A stretch of DNA of 64,000 nucleotides from Phenylobacterium sp. (lineage in GTDB: Bacteria; Pseudomonadota; Alphaproteobacteria; Caulobacterales; Caulobacteraceae). Made by a program: the position numbers and the translations under genes. The notes under the pieces are model-generated. The model had not been told where the DNA came from and made no database searches. It saw nothing but the letters and a program-made list of their open reading frames with translations. The stretch lies in the NCBI RefSeq assembly GCF_016124325.1, contig NZ_WGNY01000016.1, positions 62,001 through 126,000 on the forward strand, given 5' to 3'. Positions 34,514-43,479 of the stretch are shown here, one piece after another; position 1 is the first letter of the stretch, and the number at the start of each line of letters is the position of its first letter.

Positions 34514-36061
34514 TCAGACGGGCCCGTAGCCGCCGCCGCCGGGGGTCTCGAGGACCACCATGTCGCCGGGCTGCATCGTCATCTTCTTGCCCTCGGACAC
34601 GGGCTTGCCGTTGACCAGGAACCGGCCCGCCGCGCCGTCCTCGCCGCCGGCCAGGCCTTCGGGGCCGCGGTCGAGCCGGCTGGGCACGGCGTTCAGCAGC
34701 CATGGCTGGGTCGTGCGCATGTGGAAGCCGATCACCTGGCCGTCGCCGCCGCGCGAGCGGCCCTTGCCGCCGGAGTTGGGCCGCAGTTCGCGCTTGTCGA
34801 AGACGATCGGGATGGCCGCCTCCAGGATCTCCACGGGCACGGCGGCGACGCCGGTCGGATAGCAGGTGGCGCTGGGCCCGGACTTGGCCAGGCGCGCGCC
34901 CATGCCGCCGGAATAGTTGAACATCGACGAGGTGAAGGCCCGGCCGTCGCCGCCCTTGCCCTGGATCTGCACGGTCCAGACGGCGCCGGAGCCTTCGGCC
35001 AGCACGCGGTCGGGCATCACCTGGTGCAGGGCCTTCAGGATCGGCATGGGCACGAACATCCCCACCACATGCCGCGCGTTGAGCGGCGAGGGATACTCGG
35101 CGTTGACGATCGAGCCCTTGGGCGCGGTCACCTTGATGGGCGCGAGCGAGCCGTAGTTGTTCGGCTGCTCCGGATTGAGGCAGCTGCGCACGGCGAAGGT
35201 GGAATAGGCGTGGGTGTAGTTCATCACCACGTTGATGCCCATCGGGCTGGGGCCCGAGCTGCCGGTGAAGTCGATCAGCACCTCGCCCGCCTCGCTGTCG
35301 ATGGTGACCGCGGCCTTCAGCATGATGACGTCGCCGCCGGGGACGTCGAAGCGGCTCTCGCCGTGCCAGGTTCCCGAGGGCAGGGCGCGGATCGCGTCGC
35401 GGGTCGCCTTTTCGGAGCGCGTGATGATCTCGTCGGCGAGGCCTTCGATGTCGTCGAGGCCGTGACGGTCGCACAGGGCGTTCAGCCGCTCGCCGCCGGC
35501 CCGGCCGCTGGAGACCTGGGCCGCCAGGTCGCCGAACACGTGGTCGGGCGTGCGCACGTTGCTCTTGATGATCTGATGCAGCACCGCATTGGGCTCGCCG
35601 GCCTCGTAGAGCTTCAGCGGCGGGATCCAGAGGCCTTCCTCGTGGACGTCGCGGGCGCCCGCGCCGATGCCATAGCCGCCGATGTCGGTGTGGTGGATCG
35701 TCGAGCCGATGTAGCCGATCAGCCGCTCACCCCGGAAGATCGGGCACAGCACGGTGATGTCGAAGAAGTGGCCGGCCGACATCCACGGGTCGTTGGTGAT
35801 GACGATGTCGCCGGGGACCAGCTTGCCGTCGAACACCTTGGCCAGGGCCTCGCCGGCGGCGGCCAGCGAGTTGATGTGGCCGGGCGTGCCGGTGTTGGCC
35901 TGCGCCACCATCCGGCCGCGGGCGTCGAACAGGCCGCTGGCCAGGTCGCCGGCCTCGCGCACGACAGGGCTGAAGGCGATGCGCTGCAGGGCCTTGGCCT
36001 GCTCGCTGACGATGCTGATCAGGTTCGACCAGAGGATTTCGAGTTCGATGCCGTCCAACAT
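34514..36061 (-). CDS. hyuB: Hydantoinase B/oxoprolinase family subunit
   Basis: A 515-residue HyuB-type subunit. SPVVREAGDLASGLFDARGRMVAQ near 31, GDIVITNDPW, GHFFDITVLCPIF and C-terminal GPEGLAGGEDGAAGRFLVNG are family landmarks. It works with HyuA in ATP-dependent opening of hydantoin or 5-oxoproline rings, or in acetone- and acetophenone-carboxylase-like reactions. The ATG shares its first base with the hyuA stop (TGATG), indicating coupled translation and a stable complex. Confidence 0.92.
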   Translation of the reverse strand: MLDGIELEILWSNLISIVSEQAKALQRIAFSPVVREAGDLASGLFDARGRMVAQANTGTPGHINSLAAAGEALAKVFDGKLVPGDIVITNDPWMSAGHFFDITVLCPIFRGERLIGYIGSTIHHTDIGGYGIGAGARDVHEEGLWIPPLKLYEAGEPNAVLHQIIKSNVRTPDHVFGDLAAQVSSGRAGGERLNALCDRHGLDDIEGLADEIITRSEKATRDAIRALPSGTWHGESRFDVPGGDVIMLKAAVTIDSEAGEVLIDFTGSSGPSPMGINVVMNYTHAYSTFAVRSCLNPEQPNNYGSLAPIKVTAPKGSIVNAEYPSPLNARHVVGMFVPMPILKALHQVMPDRVLAEGSGAVWTVQIQGKGGDGRAFTSSMFNYSGGMGARLAKSGPSATCYPTGVAAVPVEILEAAIPIVFDKRELRPNSGGKGRSRGGDGQVIGFHMRTTQPWLLNAVPSRLDRGPEGLAGGEDGAAGRFLVNGKPVSEGKKMTMQPGDMVVLETPGGGGYGPV

Positions 36062-38127
36062 CAGACGCTCCGCTTCGCGGTGATGCAGCCGATCGCGTCC
36101 ACCGTCCCGGTCCAGCCGGGCGGGATCACGATGGTGGTTTCGCGCTCCTCCACCAGCGCGGGGCCGGCGATGGATTGGCCGGGCGCGAGGGAGGGGCGGT
36201 CGTAGAGCTTGGCCTTGGGCGCGCCCGGCCACAGCGGGATCGTGCGCTCGCCCTTGGGCGCGGCGGGGGCGCCGCCCTCGGCCGGAACGGTGTCGACGAC
36301 GTTGTCGCGGCCGCGGGCGGTCAGCCGCCAGCTCACCACCTCCATGGGCACGTGACTGGGGTTCACGCCGTACTGGGCGAAGTAGGCGGCCTCGAAGGCC
36401 TTGCCGATGGCGGCCGCGTCGCGGGCCTCGCGCGGATCGGCGTCGAAGACGATGCCCACCTCGTTCTGCTGGCCGGCATAGCGCAGGTCGGCGCCGACGG
36501 TCAGGCGGATGTCCTTGGCGGCGGTCCCCGCCTCGGCCAGGGCGAGGCGCGCCTCGTCGACCATCTCGCCGATCAGGCGGTCGACCTCGGCCCAGTCCAG
36601 GCTGTCGAGCCGGCCCAGGGCGCTGCGCACCAGGTCGAGGCGCACGGGCGTCACCAGCGAACCGAAGGCCGACAGCACGCTGGCCTGCGGCGGGAAGATC
36701 ACCGCGGTGCTCTGCAGCAGCTCGCCCACCGCGCAGGCGTGGACCGGTCCGGCGCCGCCGAACGCCAGCAGCGGCAGGCCGCGGTGATCGACGCCGCGAT
36801 CGGTGGCGTGGGCGCGCGCGGCGCCGGCCATGGTTTCGGCGACGATGCGGAAGACGCCCGCCGCGGTCTGCTCGCGGGTCGCGCCGAGGCGCTCGGCGAT
36901 GCGGTCGACGGCGGCCTCGGCGGCGGCCTTGTCCAGCGGCATCTCGCCGCCCAGGAAATTGTCGGCGTCCAGCAGGCCCAGCACGAGGTCGGCGTCGGTG
37001 ACGGTGGGATCGGTCCCGCCGCGTCCGTAGCAGGCGGGCCCGGGCTCGGAGCCCGCGCTGCGCGGCCCCACCTTCAGGAGGCCGAGGTTGTCGACCGAGG
37101 CGATGCTGCCGCCGCCCGCGCCGATCTCGATCATGTCGATCGAGGGGATGGTCAGCGGCATGCCGCTGCCCTCCGCGAATCGATACATCCGGTCCACCTC
37201 GAAGCTGCCGGCGACGAGGGGCTTGCGGTCCTCGATCAGGCAGGCCTTGGCGGTGGTGCCGCCCATGTCGAACGACATCAGCCGGTCCAGGCCCAGGCGC
37301 TCGGCGTAGTAGGCGGCGGCCAGCGCGCCAGCCGCCGGGCCGCTCTCGATCATCCGCACCGGATTTCGGCCGGCCACCTCGGCGCCGATGACGCCGCCGC
37401 TGGACAGCATGATCAGCGGGCGGTTGGCGACGCCGGCCTCCTCCAGCCCGGACTTCAGGCCGCGCAGATAGGGCTCGGTGATGGGGGCGGTGTAGGCGTT
37501 GATCGCCGTGGTCGAGGCGCGCGGATACTCCCGGATCTGCGGGGCCACGGTCGAGGACAGCGAGAGGTACATGTCCGGCGCTTCCGCGCGCAGCACCTCG
37601 GCGATCGCCTGCTCGTTCGCCCCGTTCCGGAAGCCGTTGATCAGGCAGATGGCGGCCGAGACGACGCCCTTGTCCTTCATCTCCGCGGCCAGCTTGCGGA
37701 TTTCGGCCGGATCGACGGGCTTCAGCACCTCGCCGTCGGCCAGGATCCGCTCGTCGACCTCGAAGGTGAGTTCGCGCGGGATCAGGGTGTCGGCGAACTC
37801 GATCTGCGGGTCGTACATGTCGTAGCGGTGCTCGTTGCGGATCGAGAGCACGTCGCCGAAGCCCTTGGTGATGATCAGCGCCGTCGGCGCGCCCTTGCGC
37901 TCGATCAGGGCGTTAGTCACCACGGTGGTGGCGTGAACCACCACGCCGTTCACGTCCGCCGGGCTGACGCCGGCCTTGCCGAGCACTAGGTCGACGCCGC
38001 GGAAGAAGCCTTCCAGCAGGTTCTGGTGCGTGGTCAGGGTCTTGTCGACGACCAGGGCGCCGTCGTCGCGGCGCAGGACGGCGTCGGTGAAGGTCCCGCC
38101 GATATCGATGGCGAGCGAATACGTCAT
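36061..38127 (-). CDS. hyuA: Hydantoinase A/oxoprolinase family subunit (ATP-binding)
   Basis: A 688-residue HyuA-type subunit. DIGGTFTDAV near residue 8 is the phosphate loop of the actin-like ATPase fold; SFDMGGTTAKACLI and EIGAGGGSIA follow in the second half. I chose the ATG at 38127 since GGGAGG lies 7 bases upstream. With HyuB it should form an ATP-dependent amidohydrolase or carboxylase; the two can be told apart only by assay. The gene follows the IclR regulator by 2 bases. Confidence 0.92.
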   Translation of the reverse strand: MTYSLAIDIGGTFTDAVLRRDDGALVVDKTLTTHQNLLEGFFRGVDLVLGKAGVSPADVNGVVVHATTVVTNALIERKGAPTALIITKGFGDVLSIRNEHRYDMYDPQIEFADTLIPRELTFEVDERILADGEVLKPVDPAEIRKLAAEMKDKGVVSAAICLINGFRNGANEQAIAEVLRAEAPDMYLSLSSTVAPQIREYPRASTTAINAYTAPITEPYLRGLKSGLEEAGVANRPLIMLSSGGVIGAEVAGRNPVRMIESGPAAGALAAAYYAERLGLDRLMSFDMGGTTAKACLIEDRKPLVAGSFEVDRMYRFAEGSGMPLTIPSIDMIEIGAGGGSIASVDNLGLLKVGPRSAGSEPGPACYGRGGTDPTVTDADLVLGLLDADNFLGGEMPLDKAAAEAAVDRIAERLGATREQTAAGVFRIVAETMAGAARAHATDRGVDHRGLPLLAFGGAGPVHACAVGELLQSTAVIFPPQASVLSAFGSLVTPVRLDLVRSALGRLDSLDWAEVDRLIGEMVDEARLALAEAGTAAKDIRLTVGADLRYAGQQNEVGIVFDADPREARDAAAIGKAFEAAYFAQYGVNPSHVPMEVVSWRLTARGRDNVVDTVPAEGGAPAAPKGERTIPLWPGAPKAKLYDRPSLAPGQSIAGPALVEERETTIVIPPGWTGTVDAIGCITAKRSV

Positions 38128-38129
38128 AC

Positions 38130-38924
38130 TCAAACCTCCCGCCAGCCGAGGGCGCGCGACGCTTCGGCCGCGGCTTTGGTGACCTGCGCCGTCAGTTCGG
38201 CTGACGGCTCGGCTGGAATGAACTGGGTCGCCCCGACCAGGGCGACCGATCCGCGGAAGCCGCCGCGGTGGTCGAGCACCGGAGCGGCCAGGGCGTTGAC
38301 GCCGATCTGCACGGCGTCGGCGGCCGTCGCCCAGCCCTGGCGGCGCACGCGGGCCACTTCGGCCTGCAGCGCGTCGGGGTCGGTGACGGTGTGCTCGGTC
38401 CAGGCGCGCAGCGGGCGGGCCAGGGCCGAGGCGAGCAGCAGGCTGGGCCCGAAAGCCAGCGCCACCAGCCCGTGGGCGGAAGCGTGCAGGTCGAGCTTGG
38501 AGCCGGGGCGCACGCCGAACTCGATCAGGGTGGCGCCCTGGAGCATCTCCAGGACGACGACCTCGTCGCCCACCAGGGCGGAGGCGGTCACGGCCAGCCC
38601 GGTCGCCGCGCGGAGCGGCGCCATGACCGGGCGGATCGCGCCCATGACGTCGAACCGCTCGCGGGCCATCTCGCCCAGCGCCAGCAGCTGCACGCCGATC
38701 TCGTAGCCCTCGCTCCGCAGGTCCTGGCGCGCATAGCCGCGCTGCACCAGGGCGCGCAGATGCCGGTGGGCGCGGGGCTTGGAGATCGCCAGCTCGCGCG
38801 CCACCTCGGTCACGCCCATCGGATGCGGCGCGCCGGCCAGGAGCTCGAGCAGCCGGAAGACCAGCTCCACGGACTCCAGTTCGGGGCCGCCGGAGGCCGG
38901 CGAGGTCGCGAGGGTTTGCAACAA
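38130..38924 (-). CDS. IclR-family transcriptional regulator
   Basis: A 264-residue regulator. The N-terminal winged helix is MGVTEVARELAISKPRAHRHLR, and the C-terminal effector domain contains GLAVTASALVGDEVVVLE and SAHGLVALAFG. Start is TTG, with a second TTG directly after; no later Met would keep the DNA-binding domain. It heads the hyuAB operon and is divergent from an aldolase gene, so it likely senses a pathway compound and controls both directions. Confidence 0.88.
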   Translation of the reverse strand: MLQTLATSPASGGPELESVELVFRLLELLAGAPHPMGVTEVARELAISKPRAHRHLRALVQRGYARQDLRSEGYEIGVQLLALGEMARERFDVMGAIRPVMAPLRAATGLAVTASALVGDEVVVLEMLQGATLIEFGVRPGSKLDLHASAHGLVALAFGPSLLLASALARPLRAWTEHTVTDPDALQAEVARVRRQGWATAADAVQIGVNALAAPVLDHRGGFRGSVALVGATQFIPAEPSAELTAQVTKAAAEASRALGWREV

Positions 38925-38928
38925 GTTG

Positions 38929-38943
38929 TTCCGCTCAACGGAA
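38929..38943. promoter_or_regulatory. TTCCG-N5-CGGAA dyad upstream of the IclR gene
   Basis: A perfect 5-bp inverted repeat, TTCCG-CTCAA-CGGAA, ends 4 bases before the TTG start of the IclR gene. Size and symmetry resemble known IclR-family operators. It lies in the 148-base divergent region shared with the aldolase gene. Confidence 0.45.
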
Positions 38944-39018
38944 TAGAGGTTTGCTGAGCGAAATTAGGTCCGCGTTGTGGCGCGGCTGTCAAGAGGGCTT
39001 GCGGCTTGAGCGAGTGCG

Positions 39019-39047
39019 TTGACGCGGTTCTGCACAGGCTTCTAGCC
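39019..39047 (+). promoter_or_regulatory. Candidate promoter for the aldolase gene
   Basis: TTGACG (39019-39024), 17 bases, then CTAGCC (39042-39047). The -35 fits the Caulobacter housekeeping consensus and the -10 overlaps a partial GCTA-type element. It lies about 25 bases before the preferred TTG start. Confidence 0.35.
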
Positions 39048-39072
39048 TCGCGCGCGGATGGGAGGCGTCGGC

Positions 39073-39831
39073 TTGAGCGAACAGTTCCGGGATGCGGTGA
39101 GAAGCGGCCGGCCGCTGCTGGGCGTATTCATCAAGACGGCCTCGCACCAGACGGTGGAACTGGCGGCGCGCGCCGGCCAGGACTTCGCCATCGTCGACGC
39201 CGAGCACGCGCCGTTCGACCTGCTGACCCTGGACCGGATGGCGATGGCCGCGCGGGGCACGGGCCTGCCGCTCCTGGTGCGCCCGCCAAGTCACGACCCG
39301 GCGTTCGTGGGGCAGGTGATGGACATGGGCTTCGCCGGCGTGCTGGCGCCGCATGTGGCGAGCGCGACGGCCGCCGAGGCGCTGCTGGCCGCCGCACGCT
39401 ACGATCGGGGCCAGCGGGGCTTCTCGCCCTCGACGCGGGCCGGCGGCTATGGCGCGGCCGACGCCGGGGCCTACCGCCGCGCCGCCGACGCCGCGGCGTG
39501 CGTCTGGTGCCAGATCGAGGACGCCGAGGCCCTGCCCAGGCTCGACGAGATCGCCGCCGTCGATGACGTCGACTGCCTGTTCCTGGGCCGGGCCGACCTC
39601 GCCGCCTCGCTGGGCGTCGAGAGCCCGGCCGACCCGAAGGTGGCCGAAGCTGTGCGGGCCGTCGCCGAGGCGGGCGGCCGCGCCGGGCGGACGGTCGCGA
39701 TCTATGTGGGCTCGCCCGGCGAGATCGCGGGTCTGCGCAAGCTGGGAATCACCGTGTTCGTCTGCGGTTCGGATCAGAGCTGGCTGATCGCCCAGGGCCG
39801 GGCGATCCGCTCGGCGTTCGACGCGCCCTAG
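39073..39831 (+). CDS. HpcH/HpaI-type class II aldolase
   Basis: A 252-residue aldolase-citrate lyase family protein. DFAIVDAEHAPFD near 36, GFAGVLAPHV, GFSPSTRAG and CQIEDAEAL with DCLFLGRADLAASLG match the family: catalytic His in EHAP, and metal ligands Glu in QIEDAE and Asp in GRADL. Members split 4-hydroxy-2-oxo acids to pyruvate and an aldehyde. TTG at 39073 is preferred because GGGAGG lies 7 bases before it; an in-frame ATG at 39058 has no SD. Its TAG overlaps the opposite TAG of the AraC gene. Confidence 0.85.
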   Translation: MSEQFRDAVRSGRPLLGVFIKTASHQTVELAARAGQDFAIVDAEHAPFDLLTLDRMAMAARGTGLPLLVRPPSHDPAFVGQVMDMGFAGVLAPHVASATAAEALLAAARYDRGQRGFSPSTRAGGYGAADAGAYRRAADAAACVWCQIEDAEALPRLDEIAAVDDVDCLFLGRADLAASLGVESPADPKVAEAVRAVAEAGGRAGRTVAIYVGSPGEIAGLRKLGITVFVCGSDQSWLIAQGRAIRSAFDAP

Positions 39832-40853
39832 ATCCTGTTGGCTTCGTGCTCGGCCGCCTCGCCCAGGGCGGCCCGGCGGAACTCGCGGGGCGAGACGCCA
39901 TAGCGCTCCTTGAAGGCGCGGCTGAAGTGGGCCGAGCCGTTGAAGCCCCAGCGGAAGCAGATCTCGGAAATCGACAGGCTGGCGCAGATCGGGCTCGACA
40001 GGTCGAGGCGGCAGCGCTCCAGCCGGCGGGTGCGCAGGTAGGTCGAGAAATTCTGGTGCGCCGAGGCGAACAGCTTCTGCAGCGAGCGCGGCGAGATGCC
40101 GTCGGCGGCGGCCACCCGGTCCAGGTTGAGATCGGGATCGGACAGCAGGGTCTCGATGGTCTGGCAGACCCGGTGCAGATGGGCCGCCCGCGCCGCGCCC
40201 GCGCCGCCGAGCGCGGCGGGCGAGTCCTCGGCCGCGAGGTTCGCCACCAGGAACTCGGTGACGGCCAGCTCGATGGGCCGGAGCTGTTCGGAGGTGAGGT
40301 CCGGCAGCGCCTCGGCCGCGCCGCGCAACAGGCCCGAGAACACGTGGCCCAGGCCGCGCTCGCCGGCGAACCGGCCCACCCTGAGCGCCAGCGGCGTCAG
40401 CAGGCGGTGGTCCAGCGCCACCCGCGGAGCGTTGATGAACAGGAGGCGGAACGGCGTGGTCAGCTTGAGCGCCGCGTCGATCCCGGTCGGGCCATAGGCG
40501 ATATCGCCCGTCTTGAGCGTCGTGGTCGTCTCGCCGTCCCAGAAGGTGACCTCGCCCTCCAGCAGCACCACGATCCAGACCGCGACGGGACCGATGGGGT
40601 TGCGGCCCGAGATCTCCTGCGGCGTGCCGGAGATCACCGCGAAGTCCATGCCCAGCGGCGAGGCGAGGCAGGAGACGCTGGCGTGGAAGGGTTCGGGGGC
40701 GGCCACGCCGGCCAGCGGCAGGCGCAGGCGACCCATCACTTCGCGCCAGGCCTGCTGACGCTCGGTGGGGGCCACGCTGTCGGTGGCGAAGCGCCAGGCC
40801 CGCACGGGCGTGGCGCCCGTGGTCTGCGCGGAAAGGGGGTTCCGATCGTCCAT
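39828..40853 (-). CDS. AraC-family transcriptional regulator
   Basis: A 341-residue regulator. The N-terminal 200 residues resemble the AraC-binding-like domain found in regulators of aromatic and nitrile catabolism (EVTFWDGETTTTLKTGDIAYGP). The C-terminal helix-turn-helix pair is LNLDRVAAADGISPRSLQKLF and LSISEICFRWGFNGSAHFSRAF. ATG at 40853 is used; a GTG 30 bases upstream is an alternative, neither having a strong SD. It may act on the DMFase-like gene next to it or on the aldolase behind it. Confidence 0.87.
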   Translation of the reverse strand: MDDRNPLSAQTTGATPVRAWRFATDSVAPTERQQAWREVMGRLRLPLAGVAAPEPFHASVSCLASPLGMDFAVISGTPQEISGRNPIGPVAVWIVVLLEGEVTFWDGETTTTLKTGDIAYGPTGIDAALKLTTPFRLLFINAPRVALDHRLLTPLALRVGRFAGERGLGHVFSGLLRGAAEALPDLTSEQLRPIELAVTEFLVANLAAEDSPAALGGAGAARAAHLHRVCQTIETLLSDPDLNLDRVAAADGISPRSLQKLFASAHQNFSTYLRTRRLERCRLDLSSPICASLSISEICFRWGFNGSAHFSRAFKERYGVSPREFRRAALGEAAEHEANRI

Positions 40854-40975
40854 CGTGCGGGGCGCGATGCTAGCTTGCTTCACGCCGATGTCACCCGACG
40901 CACCGTCGCAGGTCCCGCGGCGGACTTGACCGCAGGCGCACGATCTTCCGACCGGAGCCGCATCCGGGCATCGCC

Positions 40976-42514
40976 TCAACAGGCTCCGAACCGCCGCAGG
41001 ACATTGCGCGTGATCCGTTCGACGAACGGGTCGCCGGCCGCCAGCGCGTGGGCCCACTCGGTGGTCCCGCCGTTGAACACCTCGCCCGCGCCCCGCCGGA
41101 AGCTGGCCATCACCGCGTGGCCCCGCAGCACGCGGTCCTCGGCCTCGGGCCCCTGCTGACCGAAGACGTCGCCGGCGATCACATCGAGCCGCTCGGGCGG
41201 GATCAGCGGGGGATAGCCTTCGACGGTCGCCTCGCCGAAGGCGCAGGGCGCGATGGCGATGATCTCCAGGTCGGCCGGCACGCCGAGCAGCGGCTCCGCC
41301 GCCAGGCGGCCGTCCGGCCTGAAGCGCAGCCGGCAGCCATCGTTCTCGTAGCCCAGGAGCGGGACGTCGGGCGCGATCAGGTCGCCGTAGTAGAGGTCCG
41401 AGCCCTCCAGCGCCCAATGGGTCTCGTCGTAGACGGTGTAGCCGCCCTGGCCGCGCGCGGCGCAGGCGCCCAGCCTATGGTAGCCGCCGAACAGGAACGA
41501 CAGGCCCGTGATCTCCGCCTCGGGACGGTCGAACGCGGGGTGCGACCACAGGTGCGTGCCGGCGGCGGGATCGGCCCCGGCCGTCGGATCGGCCTCGAAG
41601 CCCTTCCACTTGTGGCAGACGAAGGTCGCGCCATCGTCCTCGAAGCGCACCTTCCAGAACGCCGTATTGCCCGAGAAGATCGCCAGCCGGCCGCCGCCGT
41701 CCACGAAGGCCTCGATGGCGTCGCGCTGGCCCGCGGTCCAGTACTCGCTGTGGCCGACCAGGATCAGGCAGGCGTAGGCGTCCAGCAGGCCGGGCTCGGT
41801 CTCCAGGTCGCGGTCGGTGAACAGGTCGAGCGCCAGGCCCTCGGCCTCGGCCCAGCGGACGAAGGCGTGCTCCCATTTGTGCAGGAAGCCGGCCGAGCCG
41901 TCGTAGGGCGACATGCGGTGCGCCCGGCTCCAGTCGCGGTCGCCGGCGAACGGGCGTTCGCCGAAGCCGCGCGGCCGCATGTTGACCAGGCGCGGGATGT
42001 CGGCCGGCGGCGCCGCGATCATCGGCGGGAAGGGGCGGCGGGTCGACAGCACCCCGATCGCCCCGGCCATGGCCTCGGGCAGCTTCTGGCGGCCGCTCAT
42101 CAACGCGCCGACGTCGCAGTAGGCGTTGGCCCCGCCCCAGTAGTTGTAGGCGTGGTAGGTGTTGGTCGCGAGCACCAGCGCGGCGCGGGCCGTGGCCCCG
42201 GTCCGGGGCGGCTTCACGCAGACGAAGTGATGCGCCTCCTCGCCGCCGGGCGCCCGCAGGCGGATGTCGTAGTAGCCGCTCGGCCAGTCGTCCCCGACCG
42301 CGATCTCGGCCGCGACGGGCCAGCCGCAGCCGTCCCGGTCGGGGCGTTCGGGCGTGGGATGGTCGCCGATCGCGAGGGCGCGGCTCAGCACTGGCCGTCG
42401 TTCGGCGCCGATCCGGGCGACCTCCAGCTCGGCCTCGCCGCAATCGCCGCTGGCGCGCAGCGAGAAGGTCTCGCCGGGACGGACGCTCAGGCTGTCGGTG
42501 TAGCAGGCCAGCAC
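40976..42514 (-). CDS. N,N-dimethylformamidase large-subunit-like protein
   Basis: A 512-residue protein with an N-terminal beta domain (SVRPGETFSL...YYDIRLRAP) and a C-terminal glutamine-amidotransferase-like domain. YNYWGG near 123 and LVGHSEYW (H255-x-E257) are hallmarks of DmfA2; in the characterised enzyme a His-x-Glu pair and a Tyr hold the active-site iron. The third ligand I cannot place. GTG at 42514 is chosen because AGGGAG is 6 bases upstream; the frame extends 22 codons further without support. No small DMFase subunit gene is adjacent. The substrate is likely an amide, but not necessarily dimethylformamide. Confidence 0.83.
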   Translation of the reverse strand: MLACYTDSLSVRPGETFSLRASGDCGEAELEVARIGAERRPVLSRALAIGDHPTPERPDRDGCGWPVAAEIAVGDDWPSGYYDIRLRAPGGEEAHHFVCVKPPRTGATARAALVLATNTYHAYNYWGGANAYCDVGALMSGRQKLPEAMAGAIGVLSTRRPFPPMIAAPPADIPRLVNMRPRGFGERPFAGDRDWSRAHRMSPYDGSAGFLHKWEHAFVRWAEAEGLALDLFTDRDLETEPGLLDAYACLILVGHSEYWTAGQRDAIEAFVDGGGRLAIFSGNTAFWKVRFEDDGATFVCHKWKGFEADPTAGADPAAGTHLWSHPAFDRPEAEITGLSFLFGGYHRLGACAARGQGGYTVYDETHWALEGSDLYYGDLIAPDVPLLGYENDGCRLRFRPDGRLAAEPLLGVPADLEIIAIAPCAFGEATVEGYPPLIPPERLDVIAGDVFGQQGPEAEDRVLRGHAVMASFRRGAGEVFNGGTTEWAHALAAGDPFVERITRNVLRRFGAC

Positions 42515-42599
42515 GTGGATCTCCCTGCGACCGCGATGGGGCCGGCGCGGCGACCATGCCGCGATCCTGGCGAGCGGCAAAGTCCGTGTGGCCGCAACG

Positions 42600-43361
42600 T
42601 CAGCGCGGCGGCGGTCCGCGCCGCTTCCCGCGGCCGTCGGGGTCCTGGCCTGCCCCGGGACGCATCATCGACTGCGCAGGCGTCGGCCGCAGCTCGGTCA
42701 GCAGCAGCACCCCGTCGCCGTCCACGTCGAGCAGGGCGAAGCGCCGGTCGGCCGCGCCGCGCCACTCCTTGCGGCTGACGCTGAGCGAATAGTCGGTGTC
42801 GGCGCCGCGGATGGGCTGCGGCTCGTTGATCAGGCTGAAGGCCGCTGCGCCCTGCCGGCGCGTGTCGAGCCCGCCATCGCCTCGACCGCCGCGGCCCGGT
42901 CCGCGACCGCCGCCGGGGCCCATGCCGCCCATCGCGGACATTCGGGTGACCTCGGGGACGACCTCCTCCTCCCAGCGCGTGGTTTCGCGCATGTCGATCT
43001 GGCCGTCGCCGTTGACGTCGAGCTGCTTGAACCAGGCGTCGGCGTCGGCGCGAAACTCGTCGCGGGTCAGCCGCCCGTCGTGGTCGGCGTCGGCCTGGGC
43101 GAACCAGGCGGCGACCGGATAGGGCTGACCCGGCGGGGCGCGGAACGGCTGGCCGGACGGGCTGATGAAGAGCTGCATGCGCGGGCCGCGGTGCTCCTCG
43201 CCATCCTCGTCGCCGAAGCCGCCAGGCGGCGGGCCGCCACGCATGCCCATGCCCATGCCGGGACCGCCGCCGCGCCCGTGGCCGCCCGGTCCCGCCGGTC
43301 CGCCCGCGCAGGCCGCCACGATCAAACCCAGCGCCGCCGCGACGCCCGTCGTTATCCGCAT
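42600..43361 (-). CDS. EF-hand lipoprotein
   Basis: A 253-residue putative lipoprotein. The signal MRITTGVAAALGLIVAAC ends in a lipobox with lipidated Cys18. A Gly/Met/Pro-rich low-complexity linker follows, then EF-hand loops DADHDGRLTRDE, DVNGDGQIDMRE and DVDGDGVLLLTE, and another Gly/Arg-rich linker between loops two and three. Calcium binding on the periplasmic face of a membrane is likely. It lies 85 bases upstream of the DMFase-like gene on the same strand. Cellular role unknown. Confidence 0.85.
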   Translation of the reverse strand: MRITTGVAAALGLIVAACAGGPAGPGGHGRGGGPGMGMGMRGGPPPGGFGDEDGEEHRGPRMQLFISPSGQPFRAPPGQPYPVAAWFAQADADHDGRLTRDEFRADADAWFKQLDVNGDGQIDMRETTRWEEEVVPEVTRMSAMGGMGPGGGRGPGRGGRGDGGLDTRRQGAAAFSLINEPQPIRGADTDYSLSVSRKEWRGAADRRFALLDVDGDGVLLLTELRPTPAQSMMRPGAGQDPDGRGKRRGPPPR

Positions 43362-43479
43362 TCGGGTTCCCCGATGATCCTGCCGAGGACATCGGGAGGC
43401 AAAGCGGCGCCGCGATGTCCGCGGCGCCGCAATTGCGGCGCCCTCCACAGGCGGCCGCGTCGAGCGCTGTCCCGCGCGA

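Noticed and set aside
42515..42580. 22-codon N-terminal extension of the DMFase-like protein
   Set aside because: Arg/Pro-rich and without an SD, while the inner GTG has AGGGAG at proper spacing.
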